DNA from: Deinococcus humi
Lineage (GTDB): Bacteria > Deinococcota > Deinococci > Deinococcales > Deinococcaceae
Direction: 5' to 3'
Assembly: GCF_014201875.1 (NCBI RefSeq)
Contig: NZ_JACHFL010000001.1
Location: forward strand, 186,001 to 250,000
Length of the DNA stretch: 64,000 nucleotides
The position numbers were made by a program, and so were the translations under genes. Under the pieces are notes generated by a model. It saw only the letters and a program-made list of their open reading frames with translations. It had not been told where the DNA came from and searched no databases. Shown here piece after piece: positions 1 to 10,648 of this stretch; position 1 is the stretch's first letter; each line of letters starts with the position of its first letter.

Positions 1-499
1 ACTCTGATTCTCCGCCCGCCTGTGCTGATGGCGAAGGTGCGCCTGGATCTGGCCGAGCTAAGCTGCTTCGCATAGCAGTTCATAGAGTCGAACCCCCTGG
101 CTGCTGTTCGGGGAGTAGAGAACAGCGCCACATTGAGTACGATCTTTTCAGCTCGCCGTACTGTACCCGGCACCTGACACTGCGCGGCACTGCGTATAGG
201 CCTGGGGTGTGCCTCAGAAGCCATATGGAAAACAGAAAAAGCGGCCCAGAGGCCGCCTTGATTTCTTTAATTTAGCCCGGAATACGGAACCTGTCAAGAA
301 TATGCAGCCGGATCTGGCCCATCTGCTCCAGGACGTTGCCCAGGGCCATCTTGCAAGGTTCAGCAAATAGGAGCGACGCTGTGCCGGATATCCATTCCCA
401 GATAATCGGCCCTGATCGTTAGCTTCGCGGTTCAAGTCTGAGCATGACGCCCGGAGACCAAAACCAATTATTGAACGGGAGCTTTTCGTTTGCATCCCC
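1..499. other. Left-edge region without a supportable gene
   Basis: I find no convincing gene here. A 93-codon open frame on the minus strand (214-495) has Trp/Arg/Ser-rich, non-protein-like composition and runs straight through a terminator hairpin, so I leave it out. No tRNA cloverleaf, insertion sequence or repeat is visible. Composition is less GC-biased than the flanking genes, and the stretch may hold the worn end of something lying outside the window. Confidence 0.5.
234..260 (-). terminator. Intrinsic terminator downstream of the DUF58-transglutaminase gene
   Basis: The inverted repeat GCGGCC-CAGA-GGCCGC (241-256) is followed on the minus strand by TTTTTCTGTTTT. It is the first terminator-like structure after the minus-strand gene ending at 500, about 245 bases downstream, and probably ends the moxR transcript. 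Confidence 0.6.
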
Positions 500-3400
500 T
501 TAGCGCTTCACTCTGCTCAGGGCGGCCTTCAATGCTTTCAGAGCCTCCGCCGGATCACCCGGCGCATAGCGGGCGGCGTGGTAGGCCCGCACCACCTCCT
601 CCAGGGCGGGCGCCAGATGGGGCCGGAGTTGGGCAGCCCGGGCGGCGTAGTCGCTGGGGGTCTCGCCCGGAGAGCGGGGCAGGCCCAGGCGCACGGTCAG
701 TTCATGCAGGGCGCGTGACGAGGGATCGCGCGGGCGGGCCTGTTGCCGCAGCCACCACAGGGCGGGCAGCAGCGCCAGCGCGACGAGCAGCGGTAAGACG
801 GCCAGATAGGGACCTGACCCGACGCCCCCCAGACCCACCCGCGAGAGCAGCGCCTGTTGCTCACTGCCGCTATACCCCACCACCAGGTCGTTCCAGCGAT
901 TCTGCAGGGCGTCCAGTCGCAGCCCGAAGCGGCTGAGTGGAGTGGGGGCGGCGGCAGCGCTGGCCTGTGGCTGGCTCAACGCGGTCGGCAGCCCCGCGTT
1001 CACCCGTGCGGGGGCCACCACGGCGGTGGGGTCCACTCGCTGCCAACCCTGGCCCTGTATCCAGACCTCGGCCCAGGCGTGGGCGTCCTGCTGGCGCACG
1101 ATCAGGTACCCCCCGTCCGGGTTCTGCTCACCACCCAGGTAGCCGCCGACGATGCGCGCGGGCAGTCCAGCGGCGCGCATTAAAAAGACGAAGGACTGCG
1201 CATAGTGCTCGCAAAAGCCCTGCCTGGTGCCGAAGAGAAAGGCATCGACCCGGTCCTGCGCGGGCAGCAGCGGCGGCGAGAGGGTGTATGAGAAGCCGCC
1301 CCGGCGCAGATAGCTCAGTCCGGCCTCAATCCGCTGCTGCGGAAGAAGACCCCGCCAGCTCGCACCCAGTGCGGCGGAGCGCGGACTCTGTCCCGGCGGA
1401 AGATAGAGATCGTACTGGAGACGCTCTAGGTTCTCGCCGACGCCCACGCGCGACGGGCGGCTGTGCAGGGTCACGCGGCGACGGGCGCTGACGGGTCGGA
1501 AAGAAACGGCCTGAAACGCGGTGGTCAGGACTGCGTCCTGGGGCAGTTCCACTGGGGTATCCAGGGCCAGCAGCCAGGGATTGCCAGACGGCTCCAGGGT
1601 CAGGGTGTACGTCCAGTCGGGAGCCGAGGCGAGTGGCTCGATGCTGGGCGATGGCCCGCCGATCCGCACCTGTTTCCACGACTGGCCGTCGTAAGCCTCG
1701 TACACTGGGCCGCGCCAGTACCGCTCATCAGGTGACGGCAGCTCACCCGTGAAGTCGGCGCGGAAGGCCACCGCACGGTTTTGCGCCAGATTGCTGTACT
1801 CCCCGGCGCGAATCTCCCCTGACAGGCCCGTGCTGGCTCCACCCTGCACAGGTAGTTGCCACAGTGGACGTTCTGGACGAGGGAACAGCATGAACAGCGT
1901 CAGCGCCAGCGGCGCAGCCAGGGCCAGCAAGCCTCCGCTGCGGATCAGGGTGGAGGGCAGGTCCACGTCCTCTGGCCGATCTGTACGCGTCGGAGCCGTC
2001 CAGCGTGAGGCGGCGGCCAGCAACAGCGCCGCGCTGAGAACGACGTGCAAGGCCGTCAGCGGTCCCTGCCCGTGAAAGAAGTGCGTGCTGGCCACGAACA
2101 GGCCCAGCAGCACCAGCAGGTGGCCGTCGCGTCTGCCGTGGCTCTCAGCAGTCTTGAGGGCCACCAGCAGGGCCAGCAGCGCAGTTCCGGCGTCACGCCC
2201 CAGCAGCGTGCCATACGTGGCGTTCAGGCCCACCGCCGCCAACCCGGCCACCAAGCCCAGCCCCCAGGTGGGGATAACGGGCAGTGGCCTGCGCGTGCGG
2301 ACAGCCCCGTACAGCAACAGTCCCGCCACCAGCGCCGAGGCCCACAGCGGCTGCCGCAGCACCCCCGGCGCCAGAGTGAAGGCCAGCGCCAGCAGGGTGA
2401 CCCGCAGGGCGTCGGCGTCGGTGGCGGCCCGCACTTTAATCCGGGCCGCCGGCGTGGCCGCAGGAAAGGGAGTGACGCCCGCCAGCACGTTCAGCGCGGC
2501 CAGCCGCTGGCCCTCGCCACCGCCTGCTGGCAGGGCAGTGCCGGGAACATTGAGCGCAAAGGGCACTCCCCGGCGGTCCAGTTCCAGCACCCAGGCGGCC
2601 AGCCGGGAGAGGCGGGATTCCGTCTCTCCTGCCGTATCGGCCCAGTCCAGCAGACGCACCCGACCCTGCGCGGCGTCGGTCTCGCGGGTCAGCAGGGTGC
2701 CGGTGCGGGCCACATGCCGCCACGAGATCTGCCGGGGCGAGTCGCCGGGGGCGTAGGGGCGCAGTCCGGCAAACTCCTCGTCGCCGGAGGTGCGGCGGTG
2801 GCCATCACCCGGTCCTGGCAAGCTCCGCAGCGGCGCAGGCGGCGCCTCGTCTTCCGGGGCCGGAGCCACGTTGACCGTCACCGGGGTGGGGGGAGTCAGA
2901 CTCGCGGCCCACAATCCCAGGAAATCCAGCGCCGCTGCCCCATGCGACGTGAGGGTCAGCGGGCCACGCGTGCGGACAGGGAAAGGCACCATCAAGGTGC
3001 GAACCTCGCCCGACTCCACACGCAGGGTGACCGTGCGGCTATCGCCCGCGCTGCTTTCCAGAACAACTGTGACCGCTCCGCCCACCGCCGCCGTGACCGA
3101 CAGGGTGAACAGCGCCTCACCCCCGCCACCGGCGCTGGCCCCCGTGGGCGCACTCAAATTCAGGCGGATCTGCTGGGCCACGCGAGCCACCCCGGTGGAG
3201 GCCATGACCCATACGCCGCCCAGCAGGAAGGTCAGGCCGTAGCCCAGGCTCAGGCCGTAGTTGATGCACCCCACCAGGGTCAGCGTGACCAGCAGCAGAA
3301 AGGCCAGGCCAAAGCGGGTAGGGCGCAGGGAGCTTGCAGGGATGGGGTTGCGTGGGGCGACGGGAGGCGCTGCCGCATGCTGGGTGCCGTTCGTGGTCAT
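500..3400 (-). CDS. DUF58 - transglutaminase (TgpA-like) fusion membrane protein
   Basis: A 966-residue membrane protein joining two modules that are usually encoded separately. Two N-terminal membrane segments are followed by a DUF58 region with the signature FAGLRPYAPGDSPRQISW (about residues 211-228). A multi-pass TgpA-like membrane block (about 325-500) and an extracytoplasmic transglutaminase-like domain follow. The Cys-His-Asp triad is readable as C730 (GFCEHY), H774 (DAHAW) and D790 (RVDPT). A last membrane helix and a short soluble tail end the protein. It lies 52 bases downstream of a MoxR ATPase on the same strand, and MoxR/DUF58/transglutaminase clusters are a known association thought to act on membrane-linked proteins. 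The substrate is unknown. The frame is continuous, so the fusion does not look like a sequencing frameshift. Confidence 0.85.
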   Translation of the reverse strand: MTTNGTQHAAAPPVAPRNPIPASSLRPTRFGLAFLLLVTLTLVGCINYGLSLGYGLTFLLGGVWVMASTGVARVAQQIRLNLSAPTGASAGGGGEALFTLSVTAAVGGAVTVVLESSAGDSRTVTLRVESGEVRTLMVPFPVRTRGPLTLTSHGAAALDFLGLWAASLTPPTPVTVNVAPAPEDEAPPAPLRSLPGPGDGHRRTSGDEEFAGLRPYAPGDSPRQISWRHVARTGTLLTRETDAAQGRVRLLDWADTAGETESRLSRLAAWVLELDRRGVPFALNVPGTALPAGGGEGQRLAALNVLAGVTPFPAATPAARIKVRAATDADALRVTLLALAFTLAPGVLRQPLWASALVAGLLLYGAVRTRRPLPVIPTWGLGLVAGLAAVGLNATYGTLLGRDAGTALLALLVALKTAESHGRRDGHLLVLLGLFVASTHFFHGQGPLTALHVVLSAALLLAAASRWTAPTRTDRPEDVDLPSTLIRSGGLLALAAPLALTLFMLFPRPERPLWQLPVQGGASTGLSGEIRAGEYSNLAQNRAVAFRADFTGELPSPDERYWRGPVYEAYDGQSWKQVRIGGPSPSIEPLASAPDWTYTLTLEPSGNPWLLALDTPVELPQDAVLTTAFQAVSFRPVSARRRVTLHSRPSRVGVGENLERLQYDLYLPPGQSPRSAALGASWRGLLPQQRIEAGLSYLRRGGFSYTLSPPLLPAQDRVDAFLFGTRQGFCEHYAQSFVFLMRAAGLPARIVGGYLGGEQNPDGGYLIVRQQDAHAWAEVWIQGQGWQRVDPTAVVAPARVNAGLPTALSQPQASAAAAPTPLSRFGLRLDALQNRWNDLVVGYSGSEQQALLSRVGLGGVGSGPYLAVLPLLVALALLPALWWLRQQARPRDPSSRALHELTVRLGLPRSPGETPSDYAARAAQLRPHLAPALEEVVRAYHAARYAPGDPAEALKALKAALSRVKR

Positions 3401-3452
3401 GGGCAGCGTGCGGGGAGCCCAGTCCAGGGCAGAGCACCATTCAGACGCCGCC

Positions 3453-4403
3453 TCATGGAATCGGCGTGTCGGCCAACAGCCGGGACAACAGTTGGGGCAT
3501 GCTCGCGCCTGGATCGCGCGGCGGCAGGCGGTGGGCGGCCAGAGCGGGGAAAACCGCCTGCACGTCCTCTGGCAGCACCATGGGGCGACCTGCCAGGTAG
3601 GCCCAGGCGCGGGCCGCCGACAGCAGCGCCAGCAGCGCGCGGGGGCTGAGACCCGTCAGGAGCCCCCCGTGCTCGCGGGTGGCGCGGGCCAGCAGTTGCA
3701 GGTAATCCAGCAGTGGGGCGGCAGCATGAATGCTGTCCACCTCGCGCTGCATCTGAAGGAGGGTTGGGGCATCCAGTACGGCCCCCAGGCCACGCACGCT
3801 CAGGCTGCGGCCACCAGTTTCCAGCAGGGTGCGCTCGGCACGGGGATCGGGATAGCCCAGCGTGATGGTCATCAGGAAGCGGTCCAGCTGTGCCTCGGGC
3901 AACGGCGAGGTGCCCACGAAGGCCGCCGGGTTCTGCGTGGCGATCACGAAAAAGGGGTCCGGCAGGGGCCGGGTCACGCCGCCCTCGCTGACCTGCCGCT
4001 CCTCCATCGCCTCCAGGAGGGCGCCCTGGGTGCGTGGAGTGGCGCGGTTGATCTCGTCGGCCAGCAACACCTCGCTGAACACCGGCCCAGGCTGGAAACG
4101 GAACGTGGAATTTGGGGCGTCCCACACGCTGACGCCGGTCAGGTCAGCGGGCAGGAGATCGGCGGTGAACTGCACGCGCCGGAAATCCAGCCCGAAAGTG
4201 CGGGCCAGCGCCCCGGCCAGCGTGGTCTTGCCGACCCCCGGCTGGTCCTCAATCAACAGGTGGCCACGCGCCAGCAGGCAGGCCACGGCCAGCCGGGTCT
4301 GTCCAGGCTTGCCCAGAATGACGCCGTCGAGTTGCGCCAGCGCGGCTGTCAGGGCGTCCGCGTGGCGGGCGACGGGAGGGGCAGGGGGCACGGCGCGCAT
4401 CAT
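3453..4403 (-). CDS. MoxR-family AAA+ ATPase
   Basis: A 316-residue cytoplasmic AAA+ ATPase of the MoxR class. The Walker A motif DQPGVGKTTLAGALA, a Walker B region ADEINRATPRTQGALLEAM and the following sensor sequence ATQNPAAF are all present. MoxR proteins act as chaperone-like partners for proteins encoded beside them, here the DUF58-transglutaminase protein immediately downstream. The frame stays open further upstream, but the extension looks non-coding. I chose the ATG at 4401-4403, which starts the family-like part; an adjacent ATG at 4398-4400 is equally possible. A TACGCT hexamer (4413-4418) lies 9 bases before the start and there is no Shine-Dalgarno, so the mRNA may be leaderless. 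Confidence 0.85.
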   Translation of the reverse strand: MMRAVPPAPPVARHADALTAALAQLDGVILGKPGQTRLAVACLLARGHLLIEDQPGVGKTTLAGALARTFGLDFRRVQFTADLLPADLTGVSVWDAPNSTFRFQPGPVFSEVLLADEINRATPRTQGALLEAMEERQVSEGGVTRPLPDPFFVIATQNPAAFVGTSPLPEAQLDRFLMTITLGYPDPRAERTLLETGGRSLSVRGLGAVLDAPTLLQMQREVDSIHAAAPLLDYLQLLARATREHGGLLTGLSPRALLALLSAARAWAYLAGRPMVLPEDVQAVFPALAAHRLPPRDPGASMPQLLSRLLADTPIP

Positions 4404-4750
4404 CTGAAGCCCAGCGTAGCGGGCGGGGTCTGACAGAACTGCGACCCGGCAGACGGGGATCAGGCAGCCGTATTCTCCCGGGTCGCCTGAGCGGGGCCAC
4501 CGCCTCTTCTGCGTCCACCGCAGCATGGCTGACCTTGTGATTCTGGCCTCCCTAATCGTCACCCCGCCCCGGCTGATCCACCAGTGGGTAATGGGTCCGC
4601 GCCCGTCCTCAACTCGAACAGCAAAGGCGTTGCGTCGATCCTCTCACTGGCGCGTTGTACGCCGACGCGCAGGCGAAAGTCCGTAAGGGCCTGAGTGGCC
4701 GGGGCATTTCTGGCGGGTGTCGAGTCTCCCCTTTGAGGGCCTGTATCAAA
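4404..4750. other. Intergenic region upstream of moxR
   Basis: About 350 bases between vanZ and moxR, both on the minus strand. Apart from the putative -10 element TACGCT at 4413-4418 I see no gene, no RNA fold and no repeat. Open frames crossing it are Arg/Pro-rich and unconvincing. Confidence 0.4.
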
Positions 4751-5137
4751 TCAGGTCGATTCGGTCTCCTTTTCCCCACCCTGCTTTCGTCTCCTGCGCC
4801 GCATTGCCAGCCGGGAGCCGATCCACGCCCCGACCAGATCGAACAGCCAGTCGGTGACGCCCGCGTCGCGGCCCGGCACGAAAGCCTGATGCACCTCGTC
4901 CAGCGCGCCCCACCACACGGCTATCACCAGCGCCACGTCGCGCCGTCCCGTCGCCCGGCCAAGCGCGTAAGCCAGCGCAAAATACGCGGTGAAGTGGGCG
5001 ATCCAGTCCAGCGGGTGCACCAGCGGCGGCCCCGGCGTGTCTGCGGAACTGCTCAGCCACCAGACCGTCCCCATGATGCCCAGCGAGATCAGCCACCACA
5101 CCGCCCGGAAGCGGGAAGAGGTTCCGGGTGGGGTCAA
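4751..5137 (-). CDS. VanZ-like membrane protein
   Basis: A 128-residue protein with about four hydrophobic segments and VanZ-family features: WWLSSSADTPGPPL after the first helix, then DWIAHFTAYFALAYALGR and the EVHQAFVPGRDAGVTDWLFDLVGAWIG region. VanZ-like proteins are widespread small membrane proteins, mostly of unknown role outside glycopeptide-resistance operons. The start is a TTG (5135-5137) that overlaps the TGA of the preceding epimerase gene by four bases, which suggests translational coupling. The tail is highly basic (RRRRRK), consistent with a cytoplasmic C terminus. Confidence 0.75.
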   Translation of the reverse strand: MTPPGTSSRFRAVWWLISLGIMGTVWWLSSSADTPGPPLVHPLDWIAHFTAYFALAYALGRATGRRDVALVIAVWWGALDEVHQAFVPGRDAGVTDWLFDLVGAWIGSRLAMRRRRRKQGGEKETEST

Positions 5138-5571
5138 ACGCCTGTCCCGTCAAACCCAGCCTGACCGCGAAGATGTTCCACCAGTTCGATCAGCGTTCCC
5201 GCGCCCCATTTGGGGTGCAAAAAGGCGACCCGCGTCCCGGCCCGGCCCGGCGCGGGCGCGTCGCTCAGAAAACGTGCCCCCTCCGCGCGCAGGCGGGTCA
5301 TCTCGGCATCCAGATCGGCCACGCGGTAGGCGGTGTGGTGCAGTCCTGGCCCGCGCTTCTCCAGATACGCGGCAATCGGGCTGTCGGGCCGGGTGGGCAT
5401 CAGCAGTTCGATTAAGGTTTCGCCCACCATAAAGGCACGAACGCGCACACCCTGACCGTTCACATCCTCGTCCGGTCCTTCGGGGTGCAGGCCCAGTGCC
5501 AGATACGGTGTGCTTCCAATATCCAGATCGGGGGTGGCGATGGCGACATGATCCAGGTGCGTGACAGACAT
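5134..5571 (-). CDS. mce: Methylmalonyl-CoA epimerase (VOC family)
   Basis: A 145-residue protein made of paired VOC/glyoxalase half-domains, matching the usual length of methylmalonyl-CoA epimerase, which interconverts the R and S isomers during propionyl-CoA metabolism. Likely metal ligands are H8 (LDHVAIA), the HH pair at 78-79 (GPGLHHTAY) and E129 (GTLIELVEH), with E55 (LIELL) in the other half. The motif GPGLHHTAYRV is typical of the family and distinguishes it from generic VOC proteins. The promoter hexamer TAGGCT (5578-5583) ends six bases before the ATG and no Shine-Dalgarno is visible, so translation is probably leaderless. The gene is coupled to vanZ downstream. Confidence 0.85.
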   Translation of the reverse strand: MSVTHLDHVAIATPDLDIGSTPYLALGLHPEGPDEDVNGQGVRVRAFMVGETLIELLMPTRPDSPIAAYLEKRGPGLHHTAYRVADLDAEMTRLRAEGARFLSDAPAPGRAGTRVAFLHPKWGAGTLIELVEHLRGQAGFDGTGV

Positions 5572-5661
5572 CGCTTCAGCCTACGCCAGCAGGCCGTCTC
5601 AGGGTCTGCATGACATCCTTTCAGAACGGCGCAGAGGACCACCAGAGCGGTAGGCTGGAGC

Positions 5662-6534
5662 ATGACGCATCCTGGCTGGTGGACCCTGCTGCTCTGCGGC
5701 GTTCTGGTGATCTCCGGGGCAAGGGGTCAGGCCGCCGCACCTACCAACTTTTTTCCAGTGCTGATCCACGCTCCGGGTGACGATGCCCGGGCGCAACTGC
5801 TGGGCGCGGTGGCAGACGGGCGCTGGCTGACGGTGGCCCAGACCGCGCCGCGCCTGAAGGGCCAGGAACGCTACCTGCGCCGCACTCTGGGCGGGCGGCC
5901 CGTGCCTGTTGTGGGCAAAACGGCCAGGAGCTACGGCGAGCCATGCACGGACGCCTACGAAGTGCCGGTCAACCCGGGAACCGCCTCCAATCAGTTTCAG
6001 GTCTTCACCGTTGCGGCCCTGAAGTCCCAGCCCCGGCCCGTCACCGCACTGCCCACCGGCAACGAGACCTACCGCCAGATCGTGCGCGCAGAACTGATCA
6101 AGCGCGGCATTCCAGACCCGCAGGTACAGCTGGTGGGCCTGACCCGCACCGATCTGGACGGCGACGGCACGCAGGAAGTGATCCTTGAGGCGACGCACTA
6201 CGCCGACAGGGACGGAATCTATCCGCCGACCATCGGCCAGCCGGGCGACTACAGCATTGTGCTGCTGCGCCACGTGGTGCGCGGGCAGGTTCTGACCGTC
6301 ACCCTGGGCGCGGACATCGCGCCGCAAACTCCCGTGGGGCCGGAAGACAACATGTCCACCCGCCCCCTGGCAAATGTCATCCGCTTGGCCGGGGCGGCGG
6401 ACCTGAACGGCGACGGGAGGATGGAACTGATCCTGTTCGGGGCGTATTACGAGGGGTCATCGTTTGCAGTCAACGAATGGACGCCGGCACGTGGCCTGAC
6501 CCCGACGCCGCTGGAAACGGGGTGTGGGGTCTAG
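5662..6534 (+). CDS. Secreted protein of unknown function with Asp-rich repeats
   Basis: A 290-residue protein with an N-terminal signal peptide (hydrophobic LLLCGVLVISGARG, cleavage near QAAA). Two calcium-loop-like motifs, DLDGDGTQEVIL (about residues 172-183) and DLNGDGRMELIL (about 248-259), resemble the FG-GAP/EF-hand repeats of bacterial surface proteins. I cannot name a function. TAGGCT (5651-5656) ends five bases before the ATG, another probable leaderless start. The gene is divergent from mce, with the two -10 elements about 70 bases apart. Confidence 0.7.
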   Translation: MTHPGWWTLLLCGVLVISGARGQAAAPTNFFPVLIHAPGDDARAQLLGAVADGRWLTVAQTAPRLKGQERYLRRTLGGRPVPVVGKTARSYGEPCTDAYEVPVNPGTASNQFQVFTVAALKSQPRPVTALPTGNETYRQIVRAELIKRGIPDPQVQLVGLTRTDLDGDGTQEVILEATHYADRDGIYPPTIGQPGDYSIVLLRHVVRGQVLTVTLGADIAPQTPVGPEDNMSTRPLANVIRLAGAADLNGDGRMELILFGAYYEGSSFAVNEWTPARGLTPTPLETGCGV

Positions 6535-6604
6535 GCCGAGCAAGCCCGGAGGCCGGAAGTGGGGGCACAGCCCACCCCTGGAACGCTCAGCGCATTGAAG
6601 TGCC

Positions 6605-8428
<1,824 letters not shown>

Positions 8429-8625
8429 CACCGCGCAGTGTAGCCGGGCGCGGCGCAAATGACAGCGGCGGCGGCACAGGGAGAGACCGTCGGGCCACCC
8501 CACGGGAAGGGAAACGCGCTGCATGAAGAAGCAGGCTCCTCGCGTGCCGTCCCACAACCGACGGCGGGCCTGCCTTCATGAAGAAAGGATGTCATGGAAC
8601 TGTCAGGTGTCCCCTCGTTTGGTGC

Positions 8626-8680
8626 TACACTGTTAGATATCTCACAAGAAAAGGCCACACCCCTGGTTGGTGGGTGTGGC
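8626..8680 (+). promoter_or_regulatory. Candidate promoter and leader hairpin before the 8756 gene
   Basis: A TACACT hexamer (8626-8631) is followed by a perfect 9-bp hairpin, GCCACACCC (8654-8662) pairing with GGGTGTGGC (8672-8680). On the minus strand the hairpin would be followed by CTTTTCTTG, like a weak terminator pointing toward lepA. Its position between divergent genes suggests either a structured 5' leader or transcriptional insulation. The -35 is not recognisable. Confidence 0.35.
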
Positions 8681-8755
8681 TGGCGATTGTTCAGCCCTGT
8701 GCCTTCGAATTCCCGTCTCTCCAGATGCGCCGACGCGTCCGCCAGGAGGAGCCCC

Positions 8756-9574
8756 ATGATTCAAAGTTCAGTTCCCTCTACCAACCGATCTGGAATCAAA
8801 GCTGCAGATGTCAGACCAGAGACGGACTCTGTGCTGCTGGGCATGGTGCTGCGGGAGCGCCGGGTCGTAGGCACCCTGCTGGGCATCACCGCCTTCCTGG
8901 GGCTGGCAGGGCTCATGAGCCTGATCGCCAAACTTTACCTGACTGACTTCTTCGGACGCGATCTGTTCATCGGCCTGTTTGACCTGAACAACGAGAGCAA
9001 CGTCCCCGCCGCCTTCTCGGCCCTGCTTCTGCTGCTGGCCACACTGATGCTGGGGGTCATTGCCTGGGCCAGAAGGCAGGGTGCACGTGCGGACGCGCTG
9101 TCCTGGAAGGCCCTGACTTTTATTTTCGGCTTCCTGGCCCTGGATGAGGCAGCCATGCTGCACGAGCGTACCGCCGACATTACCCGCAACGTGGTCAAGA
9201 CCGACGGCATCCTGCATTACGCCTGGGTCCTGCCCTACGGCGTCCTTGCACTCATCGTGGGCCTGGCTTTCGTGCGCTTCCTGACTCAGCTTCCGGCCAG
9301 CATTCGCAACCGTGTGATCGTGGCGGGAGCGATCTATGTGACGGGCGCACTGGGTTTCGAGCTCCTGGAAGGTGCGGTGGTCAGCGATGGTGGAACGCAA
9401 TCCCTGTTGAATCAGTCGCTGGTCGTGGCAGAAGAAGGAATGGAAATGCTCGGTGTGATCCTGTTTATCGGGGCGCTGCTGAGTTACATCAGAATGTACC
9501 TGCCAGGCCTGCAACTCCGGCTGAGCGTTGCGCCCGTCAGCCCGCTGACCCCCAGAGATTCCAGCGGCGATTAA
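8756..9574 (+). CDS. Multi-pass membrane protein of unknown function
   Basis: A 272-residue protein with about six hydrophobic segments (roughly residues 40-60, 80-105, 125-140, 160-185, 200-220 and 230-255). The conserved-looking acidic motif FGFLALDEAAMLHERT lies in the middle. The first 35 residues are soluble and polar. The start at 8756 is set by a strong AGGAGGA Shine-Dalgarno (8744-8750), one of the minority of genes here with such a site; an in-frame ATG at 8594 would lie upstream of the leader hairpin and is rejected. Function unknown; neither neighbour helps. Confidence 0.7.
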   Translation: MIQSSVPSTNRSGIKAADVRPETDSVLLGMVLRERRVVGTLLGITAFLGLAGLMSLIAKLYLTDFFGRDLFIGLFDLNNESNVPAAFSALLLLLATLMLGVIAWARRQGARADALSWKALTFIFGFLALDEAAMLHERTADITRNVVKTDGILHYAWVLPYGVLALIVGLAFVRFLTQLPASIRNRVIVAGAIYVTGALGFELLEGAVVSDGGTQSLLNQSLVVAEEGMEMLGVILFIGALLSYIRMYLPGLQLRLSVAPVSPLTPRDSSGD

Positions 9575-9838
9575 GCCACAGGGTTCAGCCGTTTTCAGGG
9601 CTGGGTCCACCTCGCGCACATCATGCGGACAGGCCTGGGAGCGTGTGTTGCTTCCACACCCGTTCCCGGCGACAGGACGCCCAGCCCTGCCCGGATACCC
9701 AAACTCGCCGTGGGCTTGGGTGATCGCAGCGAACAGCATTTGAATCTCGCGACGTTAACGGACGGGATTGCGCAATCCGACCCTTCATAAGCACTCCAGC
9801 AGATGTATCGGGACACTGCCCGGCGTTAGTCTCGCCGC

Positions 9839-10648
9839 ATGCCCTTCTCACTGGCGTACCACACCGATCTGGCGCTGCGACGTCAGGAGGGCGCGGTCAT
9901 CACCCGTGCAGCCGATCTGACCGTAATCCGCTCGCCGAACAATCCAACGTTCTGGTGGGGTAATTTTCTGCTGATGCCGCGCCCTCCTGCATCAGGAGAT
10001 CTGGAGCGCTGGCAGACCGCCTTCGAGGCGCACTTTCCTGGGGCCACGCACCGTGCCTTCGGGGTGGACACCGCCGAAGGCGACGCTGGGGCTGCGGAGG
10101 CCTTCGAGGCGGCAGGCTTCGAAGTTCACCGGGACACGGTACTGACTGCCGGAAGAACGGTGCCGCCCCGCAGCTTCAACCGGGAGGCGCGCTTTCAGCC
10201 GCTCGCGAACGACGCTGACTGGCAGGCCGCTCTGACCATGCGACTGGCTGTCAATGCCGCCGATCCCGCGCCGCTGGAAGAGGACAGCTACCGCATCTTC
10301 GCCGCGCGCAAACTGGTCGCCTACCGCGCCGCACAGGAAGCTGGGCTGGGCGCGATGTGGGGGGCCTTTGACCTTTCGGGGCAGATGCTCTGTGGCCTGG
10401 GCATTTTCGACACCGGGCAGGGCATCGCCCGCTATCAGAATGTCGAAACGCACCCGGACGCCAGGTCACGCGGTCTGGCCGGAACCCTGGTCCATACAGC
10501 GGGAGAGTGGGCACGCGAAACGCTAGGGACACGCACGCTGGTCATCGTGGCCGATCCTGACTACCACGCTCAGCGGCTGTATGAGCGCCTCGGCTTTCGC
10601 CCCACTGAGATTCAACTGGGGTTCCAGAAGCGTCCAGCGGCCGATTAA
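9839..10648 (+). CDS. GNAT-family N-acetyltransferase
   Basis: A 269-residue protein whose C-terminal half carries a GNAT acetyl-CoA site: the beta strand ARYQNVETHP, then the loop and helix SRGLAGTLVHTAGEWA (about residues 206-221), then the YERLGFRPTE end strand typical of the fold. The N-terminal half is divergent and may set substrate choice, which cannot be read from sequence. TAGTCT (9827-9832) ends six bases before the ATG. Its TAA overlaps the TAA of the convergent MOSC gene on the opposite strand (10645-10648), so the two ends share a TTAA. Confidence 0.8.
   Translation: MPFSLAYHTDLALRRQEGAVITRAADLTVIRSPNNPTFWWGNFLLMPRPPASGDLERWQTAFEAHFPGATHRAFGVDTAEGDAGAAEAFEAAGFEVHRDTVLTAGRTVPPRSFNREARFQPLANDADWQAALTMRLAVNAADPAPLEEDSYRIFAARKLVAYRAAQEAGLGAMWGAFDLSGQMLCGLGIFDTGQGIARYQNVETHPDARSRGLAGTLVHTAGEWARETLGTRTLVIVADPDYHAQRLYERLGFRPTEIQLGFQKRPAAD

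Noticed and set aside
60..140. tRNA/tmRNA T-arm-like GGGGGTTCGACTC on the minus strand
   Set aside because: The T stem does not pair and no acceptor stem or other arms can be drawn.
214..495. 93-residue minus-strand ORF at the left edge
   Set aside because: Composition is not protein-like and it reads through a terminator hairpin.
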